Shown in pieces: positions 7,161 to 13,334 of a DNA stretch of 35,525 nt; position 1 is the first letter of the stretch; every line of letters begins with the position of its first letter. A model generated the notes under the pieces. The model searched no databases and was not told the origin of the DNA. It saw only the letters and a program-made list of their open reading frames with translations. Source of the DNA: Chloroflexota bacterium (GTDB taxonomy: Bacteria > Chloroflexota > Anaerolineae > Promineifilales > Promineifilaceae); assembly GCA_020628815.1 (NCBI GenBank), contig JAHDEN010000051.1, positions 1 to 35,525 on the forward strand, read 5' to 3'. The position numbers were made by a program, and so were the translations under genes.

Positions 7161-8513
7161 ATGTCCCAAACGATCAAAGTCAGCAACACTCGCCACGGCA
7201 ATCCCGGCCGCACCGGCTGGAACGCCATTTTGCCAGAGCCTGAGCCAGCCAATGTTTTAGAGCAAAACGTACAAGCGGATTGGTTGGTCATCGGCGGTGG
7301 GTTTGCCGGTCTGGCGGCCGCTCGGCGGCTGAGCCAACTTCGGCCGGATGACAAAACCGTTCTACTCGAAGCGATCCGCATCGGGGACAATGCGGCCGGG
7401 CGCAGTTCCGGGTTTATGATCGACCTGCCCCACGACATCAGCTCCGACAGCTACACGGGGAACTATGAAAGTGACAAAAAGCAGACGGTCATGAATCGCA
7501 CCGCAATTGAATTTGCGCGACAGGCGGCCGATGAGTTTGATTTTAACCAAGAAACCTTTGATCCACGCGGCAAAATTTACTCAAGCGCAACCCCATCTGG
7601 TGACAAACACAATAAAGAATATGAAACCTATTTGGATGGATTGGGTGAGCCGTATGAAACGCTTGACGCAGATGATCTGCGCCGCATTTCAGGAACTAGT
7701 TACTACACGTCGGGGCTATTTACACCTGGCGGAGCGATGATCCAACCGGCCCTGTTTGTGCGCAGTTTGGCCCAAGGGCTCCACGTCAGCGGGGCGGCCG
7801 ACGTCTATGAAAACTCCCCCGTGGTTGAACTCAAAAAGGATGGCTCCGCTTGGGTGGCCAAAACGCAAAAGGGGAGTGTGACCGCTCCCAAAGTGATTCT
7901 GGCGGTCAACGGCCACATCCAGAGCTTTGGCTTTTTTAAACGGCGGCTGATGCACGTCTTTTTATACGCCAGTATGACCCGAGCGCTAAACCCAGACGAA
8001 GTGAAAAAACTGGGTGGTGACGCCACGTGGGACTTTGTTCCGGCCGATCCGCTGGGATCAACCGTGCGGCGCATTTCTGGCGTTGGCGGCGACAGAATTT
8101 TGGTGCGCAATCGGTTCCACTATTCGCCAAATCTCGAGGCCAGCGACCGAGATGTGGCATGGGCGGCCAAAGATCACGACAAGTCGTTTGAGGCTCGGTT
8201 CCCAATGCTCAAAGGGGTTGAGATGGAATATCGCTGGGGCGGCCGTTTGTGCCTTAGCTGGCACGGGATGCCTGCCTTTGGTGAGGTAGAGGACGGTATT
8301 TATTCCGCCTGTTGTCAAAATGGATTGGGAGCATCGAAGGGGTTGCTTTCGGGCATCTTGGCGGCTGAACAAGCGACCGGAACTCAGAACGCTTATGTGG
8401 ATGAGTATCTGGCGATGGACCGGCCGACTCGCCTGCCGCCGGAGCCGTTTTCCACGATTGGGGCTACAATTTACTTAAACTGGAAAGAGCGTATGGCTGG
8501 CCAGGAAAAATAG
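7161..8513 (+). CDS. FAD-dependent oxidoreductase, DAO/DadA family (PuuB-like)
   Basis: A 450-residue flavoenzyme of the D-amino-acid oxidase superfamily. Members oxidise C-N bonds of amino acids or amines such as gamma-glutamylputrescine, sarcosine or glycine. The dinucleotide-binding fingerprint WLVIGGGFAGLAAARRL is at residues 41-57 with its usual following acidic residue in VLLEA. RSSGFM after the fold entry and LFTPGGAMIQPALFVRSLA resemble PuuB and related amine oxidases. A C-terminal RWGGRLCLSWHGMPAFG block is the flavin ribityl region typical of the family. No signal peptide is present. The lactonase gene starts seven bases after its stop, so the two form an operon. With the PuuC-like dehydrogenase at 817 it hints at polyamine or amine use, but the true substrate is unknown. 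Confidence 0.88.
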   Translation: MSQTIKVSNTRHGNPGRTGWNAILPEPEPANVLEQNVQADWLVIGGGFAGLAAARRLSQLRPDDKTVLLEAIRIGDNAAGRSSGFMIDLPHDISSDSYTGNYESDKKQTVMNRTAIEFARQAADEFDFNQETFDPRGKIYSSATPSGDKHNKEYETYLDGLGEPYETLDADDLRRISGTSYYTSGLFTPGGAMIQPALFVRSLAQGLHVSGAADVYENSPVVELKKDGSAWVAKTQKGSVTAPKVILAVNGHIQSFGFFKRRLMHVFLYASMTRALNPDEVKKLGGDATWDFVPADPLGSTVRRISGVGGDRILVRNRFHYSPNLEASDRDVAWAAKDHDKSFEARFPMLKGVEMEYRWGGRLCLSWHGMPAFGEVEDGIYSACCQNGLGASKGLLSGILAAEQATGTQNAYVDEYLAMDRPTRLPPEPFSTIGATIYLNWKERMAGQEK

Positions 8514-8520
8514 GATTTTT

Positions 8521-9606
8521 ATGACCAACAAAATTTTGCTTTATGCAGGGACTTACACCCACTTACTCCCACACCTTGTTAGCGCCAACGGCAAAGGTGT
8601 CTACGTTTACGAGCTGGACCTCGAAAGCGGTAGGCTAACGGCCCAAAGCAAGGTTGGCAGGCTGGAGAATCCATCGTTTGTGACTGTCAGCCCCAATGGG
8701 GAAACGCTTTATGTCGCGAGCGAAATCGACCAATCTCAGCCAAGTGGACTGACGGTATATGCCATCGCCCCAGAAGATGGCTCTTTGAGCTTGATTAACA
8801 GTGTTGAAGCAAAAGGTTCATCTCCCTGCTACATTTCGGTAGACGGCACCGGCCGCTTCGCCCTCATCTCCAACTACAGCAGCGGCACCGTCTGCATGTT
8901 CCCCATCCGGCCGGACGGCGGCCTGGAGCCCGCCAGCGACATGGTTCAGCACAGCGGCACCGGACCCAATGCGGACCGACAAGAAGGGCCACACGCCCAC
9001 TGCATCGTGATCGACCCAAACAACCGGTACGCCTTTGCGGCCGACCTTGGTGCCGACAAAATCTTTGGCTACAGACTCGATTTACGGGATGGCAAGCTCA
9101 TCCCCAACGGTGACCTCGACTTAGCCCCCGGCTCTGGACCCCGTCACATTGTCTTTCATCCCAACGGCCGCTTGACGTTTGTGATTCAAGAACTCAGCTC
9201 AGAAATCACCGCGTTAGCCTATGACTCAGAAAACGGTCAATTTGAAATCATCGAGCGCGTTTCAACGCTCCCGGCCGACTTTGCGGGCGAGAGCCACTGT
9301 GCCGATATTCATGTGTCCCCTGACGGCCGCTTTTTGTATGGCTCCAATCGGGGGCACGACTCGATAGTGATTTACCGGGTTGATCAAACCAGCGGCCGGT
9401 TGACCCTCATTGGATTCGAGTCAACACAAGGGAGTGTGCCGCGCAATTTCGCCATCGATCCCACCGGCACTTTTTTGCTGGCCGCCAATCAAGATAGCGA
9501 CACGGTTGTCACCTTCCGCATCGATCAACAAACGGGAGAACTGCAAGATATCGGCCAGATCGCCAAAGTTCCAACTCCGGTTTGTCTCAAGTTTGGGCGA
9601 GTTTAG
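8521..9606 (+). CDS. Seven-bladed beta-propeller lactonase (6-phosphogluconolactonase YbhE-type family)
   Basis: A 361-residue member of the lactonase family related to E. coli YbhE/Pgl and to muconate lactonising enzymes. It opens with LLYAGTYTH and has the repeated blade pattern SPNGETLYVAS, SVDGTGRFALISNY, DPNNRYAFAADLG, HPNGRLTFVIQEL, SPDGRFLYGSNRG and DPTGTFLLAANQ. The NRGHDSIVIYRVD and GPRHIVFHPNG segments are the best conserved parts of the family. It could hydrolyse 6-phosphogluconolactone or another sugar or acid lactone in the cytosol; sequence alone does not decide. It lies seven bases after the FAD oxidase, with an AGGA Shine-Dalgarno inside the gap. Its TAG stop overlaps the TAA stop of the convergent amidohydrolase. 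Confidence 0.88.
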   Translation: MTNKILLYAGTYTHLLPHLVSANGKGVYVYELDLESGRLTAQSKVGRLENPSFVTVSPNGETLYVASEIDQSQPSGLTVYAIAPEDGSLSLINSVEAKGSSPCYISVDGTGRFALISNYSSGTVCMFPIRPDGGLEPASDMVQHSGTGPNADRQEGPHAHCIVIDPNNRYAFAADLGADKIFGYRLDLRDGKLIPNGDLDLAPGSGPRHIVFHPNGRLTFVIQELSSEITALAYDSENGQFEIIERVSTLPADFAGESHCADIHVSPDGRFLYGSNRGHDSIVIYRVDQTSGRLTLIGFESTQGSVPRNFAIDPTGTFLLAANQDSDTVVTFRIDQQTGELQDIGQIAKVPTPVCLKFGRV

Positions 9607-10802
9607 TCGGTTATCAAAGCCCCATCTTTGGCAACAATGCGGCCCCGTTTTATCACGTAACTACGCGGCCGCAGCTCAACAACCGCCTGTGTCGTTGCTT
9701 CACCCGGCACAATCACAAAGTCGGCCGCTTTGCCCACTTCCAGCCCGTACGAGTCGTCCTTCATGACGGCCGCGCCTCCGTAAGTCGCTACTTTGAGCAA
9801 CATCTCCACATCTTCATCCCGCCGAAAACCGCTCCGGTACCCCATCAGTTTGATGCGTTCCAACATGTCAACATAGTTATACGGCCCCCACGTATCCCGC
9901 ACCCCATCAGTGCCAGTACATAGCCGCACCCCGGCATCGTTTAATTTTTTAAGCGGTGGAAAATCCCCCTTGCCCGAGCCAAGCGACATAATCGTAATAT
10001 CGTTCTCTAAAATCTGATCAATTAGCCGATTAAGATACCCATCATCGACCATGCCCAAACAGAAAACGTGGCTGATTGTGACCAACCCCTGCATGCCCAA
10101 TGCCTGCGTTCTTTCAGTAATGAGTTCCACAGAAAACGCCCCTAGCATCCCCGGCTCATGCAGGTGGATGTCAACTTCAACCCCATATTTTTGAGCCAAA
10201 TCAAAAACGATGTTGATATGCTGAGTCGGGTCCCGATCAACCGTTGATGGGTCAAGTCCCCCCATCGCGTCAGCCCCCATTTTTAATGCTTCTTCCAGTA
10301 GCTCAACTGTGCCGGGGTTAATTAACATCCCCCGCTGTGGAAACGCCACGGTTTGCATCGTTAAGCGATCTTTGAACTCTTCTTTGGTTCCCAGCACCCC
10401 TTCAAATCCGGTTAATCCGATCTCTGGGTCAATATCTACATGGGTGCGAATGTGCGTTGTTCCGGCCGCGATTGATGCCTCAACATCTAGCTTAGATTGG
10501 GTCCGTGTAGACAACCCTTCTTCCAACTGGATTTTGCGCTCGTAATCAACCAAATCCCGAATGGTGGCCCCCTGCAGTTCATTCCGGTGCCACGGTTGGC
10601 CGATCAAGTTTTTATCGATGTGGGCATGGGCGTTGACCAATCCCGGCAGCAAGAGCTGATTGTTGCCGTCTATAACGGTGTCAGCCTGATTTTGAGTCGA
10701 ACCGGCCGGAGTAATTTGAGCAATCAACCCATCTAAAACCAATAGATCAACCGCCTCTTTGCCCAAAGGATGAACGTTTTTAACGAGAAGTGTTTTTGAC
10801 AT
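9603..10802 (-). CDS. Metal-dependent amidohydrolase, cytosine deaminase/AtzC-like (CodA family)
   Basis: A 399-residue amidohydrolase-superfamily enzyme that deaminates or hydrolyses a cyclic or amide substrate using a bound metal. Metal ligands are visible: NAHAHIDK with His59 and His61, HLHEPG, SHVFCLG, and GTDGVRDTWGPYN, whose aspartate and D-x-W pattern recall the FDPWYPLG block of CodA. HxHxDK and SHxFxL are diagnostic of the cytosine deaminase/isopropylammelide hydrolase branch. I start it at the ATG whose first base is 10802 (MSKTLLVKN). An in-frame ATG at 10862 would add 20 residues with no family similarity. It is divergent from the cyclase gene and overlaps the lactonase stop at its other end. 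The substrate could be a pyrimidine, triazine or simple cyclic amide. Confidence 0.87.
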   Translation of the reverse strand: MSKTLLVKNVHPLGKEAVDLLVLDGLIAQITPAGSTQNQADTVIDGNNQLLLPGLVNAHAHIDKNLIGQPWHRNELQGATIRDLVDYERKIQLEEGLSTRTQSKLDVEASIAAGTTHIRTHVDIDPEIGLTGFEGVLGTKEEFKDRLTMQTVAFPQRGMLINPGTVELLEEALKMGADAMGGLDPSTVDRDPTQHINIVFDLAQKYGVEVDIHLHEPGMLGAFSVELITERTQALGMQGLVTISHVFCLGMVDDGYLNRLIDQILENDITIMSLGSGKGDFPPLKKLNDAGVRLCTGTDGVRDTWGPYNYVDMLERIKLMGYRSGFRRDEDVEMLLKVATYGGAAVMKDDSYGLEVGKAADFVIVPGEATTQAVVELRPRSYVIKRGRIVAKDGALITD

Positions 10803-10920
10803 ACCGATTAGAGTAACCGAATGGCTGTTTTTTTCAACTACCGAGAATTTGACATTGTGCATTCAGACAACAAAGCTATTATTCCTGCTCAAAAACTTGC
10901 AGAAAAAAGGAGAATGCCCG
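10803..10920. promoter_or_regulatory. Divergent promoter region, amidohydrolase and cyclase genes
   Basis: This 118-bp gap must carry promoters for both flanking genes. Toward the cyclase there is a TTGACA at 10849-10854 and a TATTAT at 10877-10882, but their spacing of 22 bases is longer than ideal. A clear AAGGAG at 10907-10912, eight bases before the ATG at 10921, fixes the cyclase start against an in-frame ATG at 10849. Confidence 0.45.
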
Positions 10921-11679
10921 ATGAAATTTTATGATCTAAATGTGCCTACCGAAGAAAGCCCGAGCGAACCGCTCCCCCTAAAAGTTGTTCACCAAGAGCA
11001 TAAAGACAGCGCCCAATTAATGGTCTCTTTTTTCGATGCCAGCGTTGATGATCTGCCTGAAGGCAACGGCTGGGCCAACGACACGCTGACCCTCATCACA
11101 CATGCAGGCACACACGTCGATGCCCCGTGGCACTATTACCCGACCTGCGGCGGCAAAAAGGCGCGCACCATCGACGAAATGCCGCTCGAATGGTTTTATG
11201 GGGATGGGGTTGTGCTTGATATGCGGCATAAAGAAAAAGGGGGCTTGATCTCTGTTGAAGATTTGCAGCAGGCGCTGGAAAAAATCAGCTACACGCTAAA
11301 GCCGTTTGACATTGTGCTGATCTGGACAGACACCGACAAGCTGTGGGGGCAGGCTGAGTATTTCAACTCAGGCGCAGGTGTCAGCGCGGCCGGGACCCGC
11401 TGGCTTATCGAGCAAGGCATCCGCGTGATGGGAATTGACACATGGGGATGGGATCAGCCGTTCTGGGCGCAAAAAGAGCGCTTTAAAGAGACGGGTGATC
11501 CCGATGTGATTTGGGAGGCCCACCGGGTCGGCCGTGATTTGGAATATTGCCAAATCGAGAAGCTGGCCAATCTCGATCAGCTACCCCGGCCGACCGGCTT
11601 CAAAGTCTCCTGCTTTCCGGTCAAAATCACCGGCGGCAGCGGTGGCTGGACCCGGGTCGTCGCCATGGTTGATGAATAA
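10921..11679 (+). CDS. Cyclase family protein (kynurenine formamidase/KynB-like fold)
   Basis: A 252-residue hydrolase of the cyclase family, which includes bacterial kynurenine formamidase and isatin hydrolase and splits cyclic or formyl amides using bound metal. The signature HxGTHxDxPxH is intact as HAGTHVDAPWH with His61, His65, Asp67 and His71. The later segments GDGVVLDMRHK, SYTLKPFDIVLIWTDTDKLW and the C-terminal GGSGGWTRVVAMVDE fit the fold. The start is set by AAGGAG eight bases upstream. It is divergent from the CodA/AtzC-like amidohydrolase, and both would act on cyclic amide-type compounds, suggesting one pathway. No other tryptophan catabolism gene lies nearby, so a true kynurenine role is not supported. 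Two hairpins follow the stop. Confidence 0.88.
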   Translation: MKFYDLNVPTEESPSEPLPLKVVHQEHKDSAQLMVSFFDASVDDLPEGNGWANDTLTLITHAGTHVDAPWHYYPTCGGKKARTIDEMPLEWFYGDGVVLDMRHKEKGGLISVEDLQQALEKISYTLKPFDIVLIWTDTDKLWGQAEYFNSGAGVSAAGTRWLIEQGIRVMGIDTWGWDQPFWAQKERFKETGDPDVIWEAHRVGRDLEYCQIEKLANLDQLPRPTGFKVSCFPVKITGGSGGWTRVVAMVDE

Positions 11680-11688
11680 TCTAGGGCG

Positions 11689-11714
11689 AAAAGCCTGTGG
11701 CAAAACCGGCTTTT
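11689..11714 (+). terminator. Rho-independent terminator after the cyclase gene
   Basis: AAAAGCC at 11689-11695 pairs perfectly with GGCTTTT at 11708-11714 around a 12-base loop, ten bases after the cyclase stop. The arm itself ends in a short T run. It could serve both strands because the flanking A and T runs are symmetrical. Confidence 0.6.
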
Positions 11715-11719
11715 GATGC

Positions 11720-11744
11720 CTCCCGAAAGGCTAACTTTCGGGGG
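11720..11744. terminator. Second hairpin at the convergent cyclase/GNAT junction
   Basis: Arms 11720-11729 and 11735-11744 pair over ten bases (core CCCGAAAG with CTTTCGGG) around the loop GCTAA. The TAG stop of the minus-strand acetyltransferase falls in the loop and start of the right arm. No U run follows on either side, so it may protect transcript ends rather than terminate. Confidence 0.5.
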
Positions 11745-12657
11745 CGATTTCTACATAAAAGCGCAGAGCGTTGTCAACTTGTTTAAAGCCGTTTTTCTTC
11801 GAAAGAGAAATCGCCTTTTCGTTAAGACTGACATGATCAACCAGCAGTGTTCTAGCCCCATGTTGATGCAGGGTGTGAATGGCGGCCGATTCTAGCGCTT
11901 TCCCTAAGCCCAATCCCTGAAACTCTGGATGAATGCCGATCGGTTCGAGTTGCCCCACCCCATCTAGCAACCAGCCGATGCAAAAGCCGACGACACGTTT
12001 GGCCGCATCCACTACAACCAGATCAAGCTCCGGCCGATATTCTGGATGTTCGAGCGTGCGGCTGCGCCATGCCTCAGTCATCACTTCTGAGTTAAATGCA
12101 GCTCGATGGGCAGCCACATAACCGGCCACTTCAGCTTGGCCCGCCAACGGCCGGATCGTGTATCCGTTTGGGAGGGTAGCTTGCCCTGAGCTTATCGAAA
12201 AGGATGGGAGTGTGTCGGCCGAAAGGCTTTGCGCAAAACGGAGCGTGCTCCATTCAAATTGCTTAAAGCCAACATCAAGCAGCGTGCGGGTCAGGGCAGA
12301 TGCGTGTGGATCCCCTTTAAAAATCTCTACAGACCCCCAAAAGCTGTCGCCGCTCCGGTTACTGTATGCCTGCATCTGAGCCACACCCCACTCGACTATC
12401 TCTTTCTCCAGCGGGCTGGATCGGGTGATGGGCGGAATCATAATATCAAGATTCCACCAAGCGGTTTGAAAACAAGCCCAGCCCAAAAGCTGATCGTCAT
12501 CCTCCCATATCGCGAACTCACAGCCGTCTTCAATCCAAATTGAGGTCAGCCGATAAGGCATGTCTATATCATGGATGTGGCCATAGGTTTTAATTGAATG
12601 TCGCAGTTGCTGTAGGCGTTGCAGGTCTAATTTTGTATAGGATTTTAGGTTCGTCAT
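11731..12657 (-). CDS. Tandem GNAT-family N-acetyltransferase
   Basis: A 308-residue protein with two GNAT folds in tandem, as in mycothiol synthase-like enzymes. The N-terminal half (about 1-140) has EFAIWEDDDQLLGWACF but no clear acetyl-CoA loop, so it is probably catalytically dead. The C-terminal half (about 165-305) contains ELDLVVVDAAKRVVGFCIGW, the acetyl-CoA pyrophosphate loop in HPEFQGLGLGKAL, and the closing LSKKNGFKQVDNALRFY, so it is the active half. The acceptor is unknown. The linker between the halves contains a copy of a short repeat (12184-12203) that also occurs just upstream of this gene. No Shine-Dalgarno is evident before the start. The gene is convergent with the cyclase. 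Confidence 0.87.
   Translation of the reverse strand: MTNLKSYTKLDLQRLQQLRHSIKTYGHIHDIDMPYRLTSIWIEDGCEFAIWEDDDQLLGWACFQTAWWNLDIMIPPITRSSPLEKEIVEWGVAQMQAYSNRSGDSFWGSVEIFKGDPHASALTRTLLDVGFKQFEWSTLRFAQSLSADTLPSFSISSGQATLPNGYTIRPLAGQAEVAGYVAAHRAAFNSEVMTEAWRSRTLEHPEYRPELDLVVVDAAKRVVGFCIGWLLDGVGQLEPIGIHPEFQGLGLGKALESAAIHTLHQHGARTLLVDHVSLNEKAISLSKKNGFKQVDNALRFYVEIAPES
12184..12203 (-). repeat. Short dispersed repeat inside the GNAT gene
   Basis: The core CTGAGCTTATCGAAA (12186-12200) matches CTGAGCTTGTCGAAG at 12714-12728 at 13 of 15 bases. Here it is read in frame on the minus strand as FSISSG, between the two acetyltransferase domains, so a mobile short repeat appears to have been accommodated in a linker. 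Confidence 0.5.
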
Positions 12658-12681
12658 AATAAATCGTTCTGTTCTTAATCA

Positions 12682-12776
12682 TTAATTAGTAGGACTTTCG
12701 CTTGCAAGGAGTGCTGAGCTTGTCGAAGTACGTTCTCACAGGTTCGAAAAGCCGATGGCGCGAAAGCTCTAATTAA
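12682..12776. repeat. MITE-like element upstream of the GNAT gene
   Basis: Imperfect terminal inverted repeats bracket about 95 bases: TTAATT (12682-12687) plus CTTTCGC (12695-12701) on the left, and GCGAAAG (12760-12766) plus AATTAA (12771-12776) on the right. The interior carries the repeat core CTGAGCTTGTCGAAG (12714-12728). No coding capacity and no clear target-site duplication. A non-autonomous element is an inference. Confidence 0.45.
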
Positions 12777-12789
12777 GCAAATAAAACAA

Positions 12790-12924
12790 ATCGGGCGTGT
12801 TACCCGATACGTTAGGCAGGCTGTTGCGTGATAAGGGTTGAACGATCTATATCATGATTCTCACCTGAGAAAGCCAAGTCTATGTCGGCCGACAGGTATT
12901 CTAATTTGATCTCGGTATGCAGGC
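12790..12924. other. Non-coding spacer with two small palindromes
   Basis: ATCGGG (12790-12795) and CCCGAT (12803-12808) flank a seven-base loop. TGTCGGCCGACA (12883-12894) is a perfect 12-bp palindrome centred on CGGCCG, one of the few copies outside genes. I see no gene here. Confidence 0.45.
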
Positions 12925-12968
12925 AAAAAAAAAGAGCCACTAGAACAGTTTTGTTCCGGCAGCTCTTT
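12925..12968 (-). terminator. Strong rho-independent terminator of the 51-residue peptide gene
   Basis: Read on the minus strand, AAAGAGC (12968-12962) pairs with GCTCTTT (12937-12931), with an inner GAACA/TGTTC stem, and a run of nine T follows (12933-12925). It lies about 60 bases after the stop of the small gene at 13029-13184, which supports that gene being a transcribed unit of about 300 bases. Confidence 0.8.
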
Positions 12969-13028
12969 AGTTTCTGTTTAACCAATTCAATTTGATTGAA
13001 TCAAAGGGTCAACAAAAGGAGAAAGAAA

Positions 13029-13184
13029 TTACTTGCGGGCAAATAGATTTTTTACTGAAGTCACAATCCCTTTGTTGGTTGCTTTAGGAGCGGTTTTTAC
13101 ATAAATCGCTTTTTGGCCTTCAGTCAGTAAATCACGACGCACGGTTCCTGATAAATAATCAAAAGTAAAGTTTTTGTTTTGCAT
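13029..13184 (-). CDS. Small basic protein (51 aa) divergent from the STAND regulator
   Basis: An unrecognised 51-residue protein starting MQNKNFTFDYLSG and ending VKNLFARK. It has about ten Lys/Arg against three Asp/Glu, so it is strongly basic; the C-terminal third could form a cationic amphipathic helix. There is no signal peptide and no cysteine. Support for a real gene is good despite its size: GGAGGT lies seven bases before the ATG (plus-strand 13192-13197), the frame ends cleanly, and a strong terminator with nine T follows. It is divergent from the XRE-NB-ARC-TPR regulator gene at 13327 across 142 bases that hold operator-like repeats. A role as a regulated effector, a peptide signal or a partner of the regulator is inference. 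Confidence 0.72.
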   Translation of the reverse strand: MQNKNFTFDYLSGTVRRDLLTEGQKAIYVKTAPKATNKGIVTSVKNLFARK

Positions 13185-13212
13185 GACTTTTACCTCCAGT
13201 CATTGGTGTTTT

Positions 13213-13270
13213 AAATCAACTAAATCTGTTAAATCATCAGTTGATGTTTAATTCGTTTGATGAATATATT
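13213..13270 (+). promoter_or_regulatory. Promoter and operator candidate of the STAND regulator
   Basis: TTGATG (13241-13246) and TATATT (13265-13270) form a sigma70-like pair with an 18-base spacer reading toward the regulator. An inverted repeat, ATCAACT (13215-13221) and AGTTGAT (13239-13245), overlaps the -35 box with 17 bases between arms. This fits an operator controlling one or both divergent genes. Confidence 0.55.
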
Positions 13271-13292
13271 AAACTCCATTTGATTTCCGGTT

Positions 13293-13334
13293 TGGTACCA
13301 CTATCGGGTACGCCAAGGGGTACACAATGGGTAC
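13293..13334 (+). promoter_or_regulatory. Four helically phased GGGTAC repeats over the regulator start
   Basis: TGGTAC at 13293 and GGGTAC at 13306, 13318 and 13329 are spaced 13, 12 and 11 bases apart, close to one helical turn, so they share a DNA face. The last copy includes the final G of the start codon (ATG 13327-13329). A further GGGTAC is at 13376. The array lies between the predicted promoter and the gene, a suitable place for an autorepressor. Confidence 0.5.

Noticed and set aside
10803..10862. N-terminal 20-residue extension of the amidohydrolase
   Set aside because: The family N-terminus begins right after the ATG at 10802, and the extension occupies the divergent promoter region.
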